Shown here in pieces: positions 12,795 through 27,700 of a stretch of DNA of 64,000 nucleotides (position 1 is its first letter; every line of letters starts with the position of its first letter). Made by a program: the position numbers and the translations under genes. This stretch comes from Sipunculus nudus (Eukaryota > Annelida > Sipuncula > Golfingiida > Sipunculidae). Under the pieces are notes generated by a model, which did not search any database, had not been told where the DNA came from, and saw only the letters and a list, made by a program, of their open reading frames with translations. The DNA lies in contig CM049306.1 in assembly GCA_026874595.1 (NCBI GenBank), positions 102,563,142 to 102,627,141 on the forward strand, in the 5' to 3' direction.

Positions 12795-15757
12795 CTGATA
12801 AAAAAAAATTTTTTTTCAAACATACCCACATTAGACTAGCTTTCCGCATACAAAACATTTCCAATTCAGCAGAAATTAAGAAATTAATACATAAAATGAG
12901 AAAATATTAATACAATATCAACTAGACATTTCTTGGCACCGCAGGTGCCAGAGTATCCCCAGACATAGTAGGCCCCCCCCCCCCCTTTAAGAACAGACCC
13001 CCAATTTTGGCAGCATATACTGACACTTGGCATATTTATTGTTTCTTCCATCTAACAATCCACAATCTTGTTGAAGATGTTGGTCCTGTGACCTTGATTG
13101 TTTTAAAGATGTGTCCTGTGACCTTGACCTTTGACCTCATGACCCCAAAATCAATTTGGGTCTTGCTTTTCCAATGGGACATATGCAAGTCAAGTTTGAA
13201 ATCTATACATCAATAAAGCAGGAATTATCATCCAGAAACTAATTTTTCTTACAGGAGGCTCCTGTGACCTTCACCTTTGACCTTGTGACCTCACAACTGA
13301 TATTATTCTTCTTCTCTTGGCAGGAGAACTATATGTGCAAGATGAAAGATCTGAGATGAAATGTTTGGCTGAAAATGCATCCACATCTTTTTAAAGATGT
13401 GTCCTGTGACCTTGCCCTTTGACCTCATGACCCCAAAATCAATTTGGGTCTTGCTTTTCCCATGGGACATATACAAGTCAAGTTTGAAATCCATACATCA
13501 ATAAAAGCAGGAATTATCATCCAGAAACTAATTTTTGGACAGATGGCTCCTGTGACCTTCACCTTTGACCTTGTGACCTCAAAATTGATAGGGGTCTTCC
13601 ACTCTTGGCAGGTGAACTATATGTGCAAAATGAAAGATGTCAGATGAATTTTTTGGCTGAAATTGCATCCACAACCTTTTTAAAGATGTATCCTGTGACC
13701 TTGACCTTTGACCTCATGACCCCAAAATCAATTTTGGTCTTGCTTTTCCAATGGGACATATACAAGTCAAGTTTGAAATCCATACATCAATAAAAGCAGG
13801 AATTATCATCCAGAAACTAATTTTTGGACAGATGGCTCCTGTGACCTTCACCTTTGACCTTGTGACCTCAAAATTGATAGGGGTCTTCCACTCTTGGCAG
13901 GTGAATGGTATGTGCAAGATGAAAGATCTCAGATGATTTTTTTGGCTGAAATTGCATCCACAACCTTTTTTTTAAATTTGTCCTGTGACCTTGACCTTTG
14001 ACCTCATGACCCCAAAATCAATTCAGGTCTTGCTTTTCCAATGGGACATATACAAGTCAAGTTTGAAAACCACACATCAATAAAAGCAGGAATTATCATC
14101 CAGAAACTAATTTTTGGACAGATGGCTCCTGTGACCTTCACCTTTGACCTTGTGACCTCAAAATTGATAGGGTTCTTCCTCTCTTGGCAGGTGAACTATA
14201 TGTGCAAGATGAAAGATCTGAGATGAAATGTTTGGCTGAAAATGCATCCACATCTTTTTAAAGATGTGTCCTGTGACCTTGACCTTTGACCTCATGCCCC
14301 CAAAATCAATTTTGGTCTTGCTTTTCCAATGGGACATATACAAGTCAAGTTTGAAATCCATACATCAATAAAAGCAGGAATTATCATCCAGAAACTAATT
14401 TTTGGACAGATGGCTCCTGTGACCTTCACCTTTGACCTTGTGACCTCAAAATTGATAGGGGTCTTCCACTCTTGGCAGGTGAATGGTATGTGCAAGATGA
14501 AAGATCTCAGATGATTTTTTTGGCTGAAATTGCATCCACAACCTTTTTAAATTTGTCCTGTGACCTTGACCTTTGACCTCATGACCCCAAAATCAATTCA
14601 GGTCTTGCATTTCCAATTGGTCAAATACAAGTCAAGTTTGAAATCCATACATCAATAAAAGCAGGAATTATCATCCAGAAACTAATTTTTGGACAGATGG
14701 CTCCTGTGACCTTCACCTTTGACCTTGTGACCTCACAATTGATAGGGGTCTTCCACTCTTGGCAGGTGAACTATATGTGCAAGATGAAAGATCTCGGATG
14801 AATTTTTTGGCTGAAATTGCATCCACAACCTTTTTAAAGAAGTTTCCTGTGACCTTGACCTTTGACCTCATGACCCCAAAATCAATTCAGGTCTTGCTTT
14901 TCCAATGGGTCAAATACAAGTCAAGTGTGAAATCCATACATCAATAAAAGAAGGAATTATCATCCAGAAACTAATTTTTGGACAGATAGCTCCTGTGGCC
15001 TTGACCTTTGACCTTGTGACCCCAAAATTTCTATGGATCATCCAATATTGGAAAGTGAGCTATATATTCAAGATGGAAGACCTGGGATGAAAGTTTGGCT
15101 TAAAATGCATCCACAGTATATTTTAAAATGCCAGTCCAGTGACCTTGACCTTTGACCTCATGACCCTCGAACCTATAGGGTTCTTACTTTAGTGGTGGGC
15201 CATACATAAGTCATGTTTGAAATCTATATGGCTATCAACACTGGAGATATCATAAGAGGAGTCTGATTTTCACCATATATGGCAATATTCAAGGTCAAGG
15301 CCACTAACATAGGAAAGGTCATGACCCCAATATAAATAACCATCATCCCATAACCCATACCTATGTATATGCATAATATAAAAGAAATCTGTCCATTAGT
15401 TTTTGACTTATAATGCTCACAGTACTGTAAGGTGGCAATTTTGGGAGTATTAAACGGCATGAAAACAAGTAAAGAATAATAGGTGGCGCCACCAGTTTCT
15501 GGAACATGACAACCCTATCCATGATCTTCCATCAACTTGATTTTAGGATAAACCTATGCAAGATTTCTTGAGATATTAAAGAATTTGTGTGATTTTCCCC
15601 AAAATTGGACCTATTCAAGGTCAAGGACACTCTCCTAGTAAAGGTCATGACCTCATTTTAAATAGGCGTCGTCCTCTCACCCATATCTATACATATACCA
15701 AGTTTGGTAAAGTTCCGTGAAATATTTTTTGGGTTATCGCGCCAACAAGATTTATAT

Positions 15758-15788
<31 letters not shown>

Positions 15789-18700
15789 GACCGGTATGAA
15801 AACATAGTATCCCCCGACTTTGTCTGGGGATACAACAATACAGACCAATAGAAAGCGTCTTTCTTGTTAGTGCTCAACTGGTCCAGTCAATATTTATCTT
15901 TAACAAAGCACCGACAGGCAAGGAAACAGTTAGTGAATAACTTTTGCTAACATTTTTTCTTCTTCTGAATTTTCTAATGCCTGATGTTACCAAAAATATA
16001 TTGTGCAGTCCTAAATTCATATATCTAGAACTTACAACAAGAGTTGCTATCTGTCTTACCTGTTTTAAACTCTCAGCCAAAGATTTTAACCGTTTGTCCC
16101 TGAAATGATTTATTAAATGATATGTAAAAGACCATAGAATGAAAGAATAGGCAGAGGCTAATAGAGCATTATTGTGTAAGATTATTGTCATTTTCTTTAA
16201 AAACATGAAAAAAAAACAAGGCCTACAGGCCTAATGCAAACCTGTGCATTGGGATATACACCATGTATAATGCTTCAATGCTGGACCATTACTTTTCATG
16301 TATATGAACAATGCAAGTACTAAACATTTAGAATAAGAAACAATTACACAAACATTACTGCTGAAATTCTGGCATCGGTGCACACAACACAAAATGATTG
16401 AAGCTGGCACCACCAATCTTGTATACAACAAAGCTATCAGAAATATAAACATGTGCCCAATTTCAGAATGATATATCAAACCCCTCCTGAGAAATAAGCA
16501 ATAGATCCAGACTGACTTTTGGCCTGTTGCCAAATCTGAAATAGTAGCCACATCATTGCATAAGCTCACAGATTGGCTCCACATGTAGCCTTGAAGGGCA
16601 TGATACTCATGAGGTGACCACATGCTACACATGAGGTGATCACATGCTGCCCATGAGGTGTTCACATGACACCCATGCGGTGATCCCATGCCTTGTGCTT
16701 GGCTGCACTGATTGAACTCCTGACCTATATCTGGCTGCACTTTTTTTTCAAGCTGACATATTCATAAACTTTTAACCAAAAATATCTATAATAATCAAAG
16801 ATGCGGTCCTTTCATTGTTAAAGGTCCAATAATTCTGCCAAAAATCATTCAAGTAAACTTGAACAAAGGCCATCTAAGATTAATTTTTGTGCAATATTAC
16901 AGAAGTTATAACTGATACAACAATTTTGTAGAAGAACACTATTGCAGTCAACAGTTTGAAATAGACATACTAATGGCCATAAGACCAACTTAAGCTTTCA
17001 CGACTCAACCAAAAATCAACAAACTCAATCTATTCTTATATGATTGAAAGAACCATGTCCTAGGATAATTCTTTTGAAAAACTGAACGATTCAACTTGAC
17101 AGTTTCATCATAACCATTATAAGCTGAAAGAGGCTAAAATTTTGAGGCTTTTGCCCATAAAAAACAGGTCAATGTAAGTTGCACCACGAAATCTGCAACT
17201 TCAAATATGAGTCATGTGACCAACATTTGCACAATACTTGGTGATGCTAGGTTCTTTAATTTCTGAGATTACTATGTCAGTATGCTTATTTGGCCAAATG
17301 ACTAAGTTCAAATTTGTGTAACTCCGCTAAAATTCATCAAATGCAAACCATTTGAACAAACTTGAGAGGGCTTGCCTCTGGGATCATTTTTGTAAAATAT
17401 TGAACAGTTTGGCTGGACCGTTTACAAGAAGAAGACTTTTAAAGGTTTTTCAGCTTTTCCCCTATAAAGTCCCTAAGTAAATGCAGATAACAAAAAAATA
17501 AGCTGAATCCCACAACATATAATATGTGAAAAATTATTGCATAAAATCTTGGGATGGTAGCTCCTGCTATTCCTGAGAAATTATGGGTTAATGTACAGAT
17601 GACCAATGACCCCAGTACAAAAAAAGGTCAATGCAGGTGGTGCCACCAATACCTGAATTTCATATATGACTCATGTGACCAACACTGGAATAAAATTTGG
17701 TGATGATAGCTCTGGCCGTTTCAGGGATTGTCATTTAAGTATGCTTTTTTGGACATATAACTAAGTTCAGTAGTATGGGTTAGTATGGCACAGATGACAG
17801 ACACTGGATGCCCAGACACCATCACATTAGCTAACAGGTTCGCTAAAAATTACTACAGATGTATATACTGAATGCAAAATTATAATACAGATACATTTCA
17901 CTGATGGTAAATTCTTGAATTAAGTAGGGTATGGATACTAATCATTTATATGCCATGTACAGCCGTCTTTATATACCCACAGGGAGTTGTATATCTGTAA
18001 TTGTAAACATTGCCTGGCATGAGAAATATCTAAAATCATAAATCTATATTTTTCAAAAGCTTTTAAGAAACATTCTTGTCAATATTAATTATATATAACC
18101 TGAAAACTAAATGTCTAGTGGCATGATGTAACCAATGCTGATAAACTGGTGCCAGGCTAGATGTATATGCTTCACACAGCTAACATATATGGTAAAACGA
18201 CTCAATTCAATCTTTATAATTCAGCCAAAATTCATTCTTTGAAACCATAAAAGACAATTATTATAAGAATTATTCAGGGGATTATTCTTGTAAAATATTA
18301 AACAAATTGGCCTCAGTGGTGTCAGTCGAAAAAATGTTTTGCAGGTTTATAACTCATATAAGAAAATACAGAAAAATGGCTGAGTTAAGCTTCCCATAAC
18401 TCCGCCAAAAATCACTGAACCAAAACCATTTGAACAAACTTGGATTATCAACATCTAAGGATAATTAATGTGTGAGATTTAATAATTTGGCCCAGTGGTT
18501 TTTGAAGAGAAGATCTTTGTAGCCACTTAGCTAAAATGGGCTGTTATGGCATGTGACTAAATTCAGCTTCCCATAACTCTGCCAAAAGTCACTTAACTGA
18601 GACCATTTGAACAAATTTCAGAAAGCACTACCCTAAGATCATTTCTGTGCGAGATTAACCAATTTGGCCATATGGTTTCAGAGAGGAAGTTTTTTGTAGC

Positions 18701-21700
18701 CCTCAGTATGATAAGGGCACTGATGACCCCTGTACAAAAAAGGCTGATGCAGGTGGCGCCACCAATAGCTCAATTTCAGATATGACTCATGTGACAAACA
18801 TTTGCATAAAATTTGGTGATGATAGCTCCAGCCATTTCTGAGATTGTAATTTTAGTATGCTTTTTTGGACAGATGACTAAGTTCAACTTCCTGTAATTTG
18901 GCCAAAAACCACCGAACTTAAAACCATTCAAACAAACTTGAGAGAGATTGTTCCAGGGATCATTTCTGTGAAATATTGGACAATTTGGCTGAACAGTTTC
19001 GGAGAAGAAGATTTTTAAAGGTTTTTAAGCTTTTTCCCTATAAAATCTAAGAAAATGCAGTTAGCCAGAAAATAAGTAAAATCCGATAGAGTTTTTTAAA
19101 TGACTAATTTTTTGCATAAAATTTTGTAATGCTTAATCTTGCGGTTTTCAAGATAGTATGGGTTAACGTACAGACGACAGACGCCGCCGCACCATCGCAT
19201 AAGCTCACAGGTTCGCTAAAAATCATGAAAGAAAGTGGGAAAGCTCATTTACCCAACCCATTTGTCGAAGTTACTTTAATAAACCTTGTAGAAACACAAA
19301 CACATAATGAAAGATTTCAAATGTACCACCACAGCAACATGCACATTTTCTGTGTTACGCATGTGATACCATGTATGGTATCAACATGTTTGTAAACACT
19401 GCAATGATGACAAATGGGAAAAACATGTAACCTATGGTGTTTGGTTGCATATATGCAGAGGTAGAAAGTTAACTTGTTGAAAAATGCTATTTGCAAAGCT
19501 CTAGCTTATCTGACTTGCTGCCAGATGCCTTTGTTGAATTTAATTTATTTTGACAGGCCCCCACATATTATAAAAACATTGATATAAACAAAACAAGCAG
19601 CCTGTGTGCGGTGATATCCACGTTTTCTGGCCTTGTTTACAAAAGCTCCAAGGGATTAACTTTACTTTAGGTCAGATAAGTGATTGGGCCCCTTTAAGAT
19701 TTTAGCAGGACACCACAACTAGAATAAATTCAAATTTCTATCATTATGTAATGGGACATTTTTATTACAAACTATAAATTATCAGCAAAAGATGGATTCC
19801 AAAAAATACCCCAAGTCAATAAAGTATATGATAATCCAGAAATAAGCATTTACTGTATACATGTATATTAATTTAGTGAAGTGACACAGTTTCATTCAAT
19901 TCCTGCATTAATTCCTAATTCATATTTTTACATATGAAATTAAGCAAAGTGAAACAATTTTAATTTTATTCTATCTTGTAATACTTCATTTAATTTGTCA
20001 CTGTTCATTTGATATTTGTCTTACCCGACTCGCTGTATCCACACACAGTAATCTGTGATGTACAGGTCGTTGAGTATATAACGAGACTCTCCTTCTGACA
20101 ATAACTTGTGGACCTCTAACAAACATCCAAGCACTCTCCTTTTCCCTAATACAACAAACAAATACATATTTTTCCTTAACAATAAATACATATTTGAAGA
20201 GACCAATCAGCTAGGTTTTGAATCTACTTATAGAATATGCCGAGCATGTTGAGAAAAGTACTCTACTAATTCCACATCAAATCACCACAACCCCATGATG
20301 CACATTTGATACTACTGAATAGTACTGAGATGAATTACAAACTAAGTTTTCTTTAAAAACAACTGGTCTGCAACTACTGACTTCATGCTGTGTAAATATT
20401 TGTGTAAAGATGAGTGGATATAACATATGTAGCAGTAAGTTAGTATGACACTCTTATATAAGAGTGTACATCTCTACTAAGGCAGTAAAACAATTTAATT
20501 TGGAAATGTTCTTTCATCAAGATTTATCCCATCATCACCATCACTACAATTATTATCATTATTAATAATATTATTATTATTAATTTTCCATTATGATTAC
20601 TATTATTAAATATATTACAGCCTTAATGAGTTTCATGTAATGCTGATGAACCTAACTTGGATTTATATATTTGCATTGTGTGTGCACATAAATAAAGGGC
20701 AAAGTAACAAAAAGTACAAAATGAAACTAGCAGTAGATGAGCTTCATTTGAATGTGCACACTGAATAGAGTTACTAATAACCAATTTATTTTCATTTTAA
20801 TAACAACAATAACAATTAAATAGATTGTATATAAAAGAACTTTTGACAGGGGGTCTTACCTAGTGAGAGTATTTTATGTGTATCTCGGAGTACCCTTCTT
20901 GCAAGTTTCCAGTGTCTGTATAAGGGGTAGCACAATGTTCGTCGTAAACATGACACCACCACATCCTTCAAGTTACCATATGTCTACAGACAAGAGAATA
21001 ACAGAAAAATTATCAGTACCTTCTGTGAGTTACCATGTCAACATACAAGAGATTGACAGGATATATCATTATCTACTCTGAGTTACCAGGTCTACAGATA
21101 AGAGATTGACAGGATATACCATTATCTACTCTGAATTACCAGGTCTACAGATAAGAGAGTGACAGAAAATACCTGTACCGAAAAGGAGTACACTGTCTGC
21201 AGAGAAAAAAAGTGCTTTTAAGTTCATGACAATTGGAAATAGGGGGCGGTTCAGATTTAGCATCTGTTAAACAGTGTGCTCACATAATCACAAACTCATA
21301 TGAGTTATATCATGAGTTGTCCAGGTTTCAGGAAATATTTCAATTTTTTTCATTGAATATGATTCTTTTATGTTACTGTAAATCTTACTCTGTACATTTG
21401 CAATCTATGTGAGAAAATATTAATTGATTTATTGTGTGCAGTATCATAAACGTCTTTCCTATGATACTGTTTCACAGAATGAACACTAGATGGCGCCTAG
21501 TATCAGATGGCCTTCATTTTACAAAGCTACTTGATAAGTTGACGACCATTTAAAATCCAAAATCGTAAAGCTTTGTGCTTAATATGAGCTATTTCTGATT
21601 AGAGATATTTATGACTTCTTTTAGTATATACACAGAGGAAATGAGGGCAAAGAGAAACAGGTGTTGAGGGCTAAATTAACAGATTTTCCAACCTGAAGCC

Positions 21701-24700
21701 ATGACAATGTGGAACACAACTTGCAAACAGTCCATCCTGACTCTACCTGCAAAATGAATCAATACATTTATATCTATTTTTCAAATAAAACATTGTTAGG
21801 GTGCCAAGTGACCCATGGTTCATGAAGCTCAGCAGACGTGTTACACAGACTCAGAATTAAAGTAGCAATACATGACAGGGTTTTTATATATGTAGCACAT
21901 AATGTGACAGCTGTTTGTCAGCCTCATTATTACTTTTAATCTTACAAGAAATCAAGTGTCAACAGTGGATTTGGCCATGGACCTATTTAAAAAGAAGACA
22001 TGGTTATTTGCATGCACATTTCAATGGTTTTACTTACTGTATTTTCTCCCATGGTTGTTCTGACATTGTATGCATATGCATAAATGATATCAACCAATGA
22101 TAGGTAGGCACCGAGTTCCTCCTGACTGTCAATCAAGTGTATACATATTAAGGAAGAATTACAATAGTTTGGGGGCACTGCCTTTGCATAATATTCTGCT
22201 AAAAATATATATTTGGAAAAGAGAAAAATATTTAAAGCTTTCTGTTACTTCTTTAAAACTAATTCGTATTCTTTATATCATTCTGTAAAATGGTTTGCAT
22301 GCATTAGTCAAGAGATAGGTTATTGTTTCTGTGTTTTTACATTTAGCAATTATTATGTTAGTAAATCTAGATGTCAGTCAGTTATTAACTCATTCAACTG
22401 CTGTGACTGAAAATTCAGAAGATGCACAACTTTATAGATTATCGAGCAGAGCATCCAACTATTTAAATAATTACTATGGTTTGGATATTTTTACAGTTTT
22501 ATTTTCTCATGGTGTAAAGGATATATTCTTTCCTTGGAAGATTCCTCATGGCTTCTTGTTCTTCTTTACTGAATTTGACTGAAATAAAGCAAGGATGATA
22601 ATCAAAACTTTCTTTGCTGATTTTAAAAAGATATAAATTATACAAAGGTAAATACTGACATGCTTTCATAAAGTAAAACATATCAGTTAATGCATATTGG
22701 ACATAGATTTACTGCCACCATATGTTTAATGTCTTAATAGTATTAATTTTTTATTACTTCATTGTAATTTAAAAAAAAAAAAAATAATGCAAACAAAACA
22801 TGCATCAGCACTTAAAACTATCAATGAAGGGAAGAGTTGTGGGACAATGTTTTAGTGCCACCACCACAAGATCTAATATATATAAGCATTTATGACATAC
22901 ATGTACTTAAAGAACTGGAGCCATTTAAGCAGGTCTGCTATATACAACTCCTCTGTCAAATATTTTATTATATTTGAGATCAGTCATCCTGCTCAGGATT
23001 AATAATAATGTGACCTTCTGACAAGAATTTACAAAGACTGTGCCCTGTAAGTGGTTTACCTATCTGTTCCAAATGTTCCCCAGCCTGATACTGTTTGTAC
23101 TCTTTGACCCAGATAGGTTCATAGTTCATGATCTCTGACACTGCCTCATCTTCAAACAGATCTGCTCTGTAAACATGAGGAATGAGAAGTACCATATTAT
23201 TACAAAGAATAATCATTATGATGGAAACACATAAACATATCAGTTGTTCTATGAATCAACTTCATTTAAAAATGAATAAGCTCTTCCTTTGAAGATTTAT
23301 TAAAATTTGGCTGATTGCCATCTTGTTTTGTATGAAGTACACCATAATTCATAACCCTCTGACAAGGTAAGCACATGGGGCGATAGGGCCGGGTAGTTTT
23401 CAAAACAGCTTGTAGGTGTCAGCACTGCTCAGGGCAGAATTAATAACATTTAATGAGCAAATTAATAATTATGATTTGAAACCATAATATATCACTATAT
23501 AAGTGTTGTGTGTTTCATGTTAACAAGCAGACTAAATATCATAATGAACATGGTTCTCTATATTAAATGAAAGTGAATGTGGTGCAATCCTTAAAGGGGA
23601 CCATTCCAATATCTGATGTCTATTAACAAAAGGTAACACCTTGAACCTTATATAAAAATAGGTCAGAAAAGGCCAATCCCACCTCACACAGGCTGTTTGT
23701 ATTGTTTATATCCACAATTCGATTACATATGGGGGGCTGGCAAAATTAATCCAAACAAGGACATTTAGCGGCTAGTCAGACCAACCAGAGTTTTTGCAAA
23801 GGGTGTTTTGCAACTAGTTCCCTTTCATCTTTGGTACATATGCGATGAACCACTTCTGGTAAGGTCTTTATGTTTGTTTACAGCTGGTATATGAACAACC
23901 CTCACGATCTATCACAGTGGCCTGAGTTAATAGGAATTACCTACAGTTCATTAATATATACCAAGCATCAGAATGATATAACAGAATTTACAGAAGAGTT
24001 TGGTGAATAGCAGGTTTTAATAATGCAATAGATGTAAGGGCAGACCTAATTTTCCCACTGTACTTACAGATAGTGATTTTCATCAAATTTTTCTTTTTCT
24101 GCATCTCGCTGGAGCTGCAGTCTTTGAGATGCTGGGGTTGAGTCAGCATTCTGTAGATCGATGATGTCAAAGAGTTCTGCCTGAACAGATAAAGACATGT
24201 GACTAATCAAACATTTTAAATGTAAATCTATCCCAGGTCAGTAAAAGAATACAGAATACTAATCATGTGATCTTGTGTTAAGCATTATTTCTGGTTATAA
24301 ATGCTGAATATCACCATGGACTGACATGCACCAAATTTGAATATACAAAATAAGGTCAAATATTTGCTCAGAGACAGTACAGGCACAGTGGTCACCAAGC
24401 ATCACACAGGTCTCTCTCTCTCTTTCTCTTTTTTATCACAATATAATCCACAGCCCTGCTTTTACCTTACTATTCTCTCTCCACCTTTTTTCATAGTCTA
24501 AAACCTTTTTCTCTACATAACCCTCTCCCATCATTAATAAAAGTTTGCCCAGTAAAACCAGCTTGTGTTTAGGTTTTACTTTTTATCCTTTCTACTCAAC
24601 AGGTTTTGTTTATCCATGTGATTATGTGAGGACTATATGTAGAATTACTAACCTGTAACCGCTGAAACACACCCGATCGACGGTTTGCGAATCCATACTT

Positions 24701-27700
24701 GGGCAGTTCTAGGCTGGGTTCCTCATCTTTTTGTGGCACCTGTTCCATGAACCAATCAAAGTCCTCATCTTCTACATCCCCAGCATCCATGTTCTCTGCT
24801 GCAGCTTCTGGAGAATCTAGGGGTAAAATCAGAATATAACAGAGTGAAGAGCTATATGGATGTCCAGAAGTCTCAGTACTTTTCTAAGGGATAACTGATT
24901 ATTAATTGAAACTGGGGGATAAAAGGTATTCAATAAATTAATATCCAAGCATATAATTACATGATGCCACTATATTTAAGTGTCAAATAGAGAAATAAAA
25001 TATAAATCAAAACTTAGACTTGCTTGCTTTCTTGTTTTACTAAATAAATAAATAAGGATAAATAACAGAATAAATAAACATAGTAACGACAAAACTTTTT
25101 TTCAGCAGACACTATATATATTATACAATATCAGTATTATGAAATTTATAGAAGAACTTATGATAAAAACTCTAGAAATAAATGTATCTTTATATCATAG
25201 CATTGAAAATATTGACACAGAGAAGTAATCACTGTTTCATGCAAGTTTGAAAAAAAAGATAAAAAATACATTTCAGAGGCACCTTACCATCTATGACTTC
25301 TATGAGTGGACTCTTGGCAGACCGCTGTCCTGGCGGAGACAAAAGCATTGTCTGAAGGTCCAAACCCTCAAAATGTTGTCCTGGGGTTTCCTTGGGAACA
25401 ACAACTGTAAACTGGCCTTCAATGATAAAACAATACTAGATGTGGTCGGACAACGGTCCTCAGAGGGGCCCCGCACTTCATGTAAAATTTAGGTTAAAGT
25501 TGAAAATTATGACAAACAGAATCCATATGCACGAGGGAAAAAATCCTACTGGTTCAAATTATATTAAAGAAGATATGTCTGAAACAATGTGTGGAAGTAG
25601 AAAATCATGGATTGTACTCTGTTGGCCATATTTGATTTTGAGCAAGTCTGTATTTCAATAGATCAGAAGCCCTCATAGGCACCAATGATCCCTGTGAATT
25701 TGAGAAAGATCAAGCATGTTTTTGTTGAGATATTGGGTGAGATATTGGGCGCTAAAGAAAATAAATGATTGTGCTCTGGTGGCCATATTAAAATTCACAC
25801 AGGTCTGCAATTCAATAGAGATGGAGCCCTTTGAAGAACCAAGCATCTCTGGGTTATTGAGAATGAGCAAGCATGTTCTTGTTGAGATATCGCTCTAAAA
25901 AGAATATCCCAATTTGTGCTCTGGGAGCCATATTGGAATTCTGACAGGTCTAGTTAGATAGAGATTGAGTCTGCATAGGCACAAATGATCCCTGAGAAAA
26001 TGATAAAGAACATGCATATTGTTGAGTTATTGGGTGCGAAAGAAATTTACCCATTGTGCTCTGGCAGCGATATTGGAATTCAGACAGACCTATAATTCGA
26101 TAGGGATAGTATCCCCATAGGTACTAATCATCCCTGTGAATTTTGGAAAGCTGAAGTATAGTGTTGTTCCATAATCATGCGCAAAAGAAAATCAGCAATT
26201 GGGTTCTTGCAGCCATACTGGAATTCCGACAGGTCTACAATTCTACAGGTCTAGAGCCATCATATGTACCTATCATCCCTGTGAATTTAGGAAAGCTGAA
26301 TTATGTTGTTGTTGAGTTATCGTGTGTGAAAGAAAATCAGCGATTGGGCTGTGGCAGCCATATTGGAATCCCGACAGGTGTGTAATTCAATAGGTCTGGA
26401 TTCTGAAACCCTCATATGAACAAATCATCCCTGTAAATTTGGGAAAGCTAAAGTATGTTGTAGTTGAGTTATCACTCGTGCAAGAAAACAAGTGATTGGT
26501 CTGTGGTGGCCATATTGGAATTTCGACAGTTCTGTAATTCAATAGGTCTAGAGCCCTTGTATGTACCTATCATCCCTGTGAATTTGGGAAAGCTGAAGTA
26601 TGTTTCTGTTGAGTTAACAGGCGCAAATCAAAATCATTTGGCTGTGGGGGCCATTTTGGAATTCTGACAGGTCAGTAATTCAATAGGTCTGGAGCACTCA
26701 TATGTACCAATCACCCTAATTATGGACTGAAAATCACAACTTTGTGTCATCTATGGGAAGGGCACTGATGTATAAACCTAATCAAATCTTTTATTTAAAA
26801 AAAAATGCATTATGTTCAGGCCTTATAAGGAAATTATAAAATACTGACCTAATTTCTAGTATGTACATAGGAAATATATAGAGGAATATTTATATTAAAT
26901 ATGATCAAAAACAGATAATTCATTTTGATATTAGGCAGTCTCATAGTGTAACAATAGTTTTTAAATGAAAAATTGTTTTTCCTTAATATATCAAAACAAT
27001 TTTTTTCCTTAATATCTTGAAGGAACCAAGACACAGTGTCCAAGTTTTCAGTATGGTAGGAGATTCTGGGGATATCTAACTGTATGACAAATTTTGGATT
27101 TGTAGGTCCAACAGTTTCCAAATGTGCTCTGTTAACAGACGGATGCACAGACAGACAGATGGACAAAGGACCATGGCTATAGCTCAGATGACTTGTAGTA
27201 AGCTGAGCTAAAAATTAATGACAGTGATTTAAGGTAAACTCAGCTCCACTTGACAATGACTGAATTAGCAGCAGTGTGATATGGTGGCAGCACTGGGCTC
27301 TCCCTTTTAGGGATGTAAAGGAGGATAAACATTCACCTGTGTCTGCATCATAATTTGCTTTCTCTCTGCTGTCTTCAACTACTGGTGCTGGCAGGTTTAT
27401 CCTGGTGAGTGAAAAAACAACTGCTACATAATGTTAATCATTTACCAAACAGGATGCAAAACAAAGATTACTGACTCAAGCTTTCAAAACTTAAGACTAC
27501 TATCAAACCTGATTCTTGATATAAAAATTCTGTTGTAAAATGAATGATAAACTGACAGAATTTTCAGAAGAACCCTACAATTTGATAACACTAAAAGAAT
27601 ACCATCATTAAATAATTCAAATCTGTTGTGTTTTGTTGTTAATGATTTAGGGCCTTTGTCTCTATAAAAATTCAGCCAAAGCTGAGATTTTAATATTGAA

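Larger units (their letters stand above)
12926..15836. mobile_element. Non-autonomous element with 290-bp tandem core (SHQ1 intron 13)
   Basis: Starts ACTAGACATTTCTTGGCACC, continues with GTATCCCCAGACATAG, then eight units of about 290 bp (about 13080-15180), a degenerate tail, a (GCG)n run, and an end hairpin GTATCCCC...TGTCTGGGGATAC. The start motif GTATCCCCAGACA is inverse to the end motif TGTCTGGGGATAC (13 bp). This layout of flank, tandem core, microsatellite and flank resembles bivalve pearl or Helentron-derived elements. No protein. Family naming is inference. Confidence 0.7.

Noticed and set aside
16231-16740. 169-codon open frame on the minus strand in SHQ1 intron 12
   Set aside because: Low-complexity repeats, no recognised domain, no splice context; lies within repeat DNA.
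22980-23059. Extension of SHQ1 exon 7 to a stop (tail [12 protein letters not shown]...)
   Set aside because: A good donor G|GTAAAC ends the exon, and the family sequence continues in exon 8, not in this tail.
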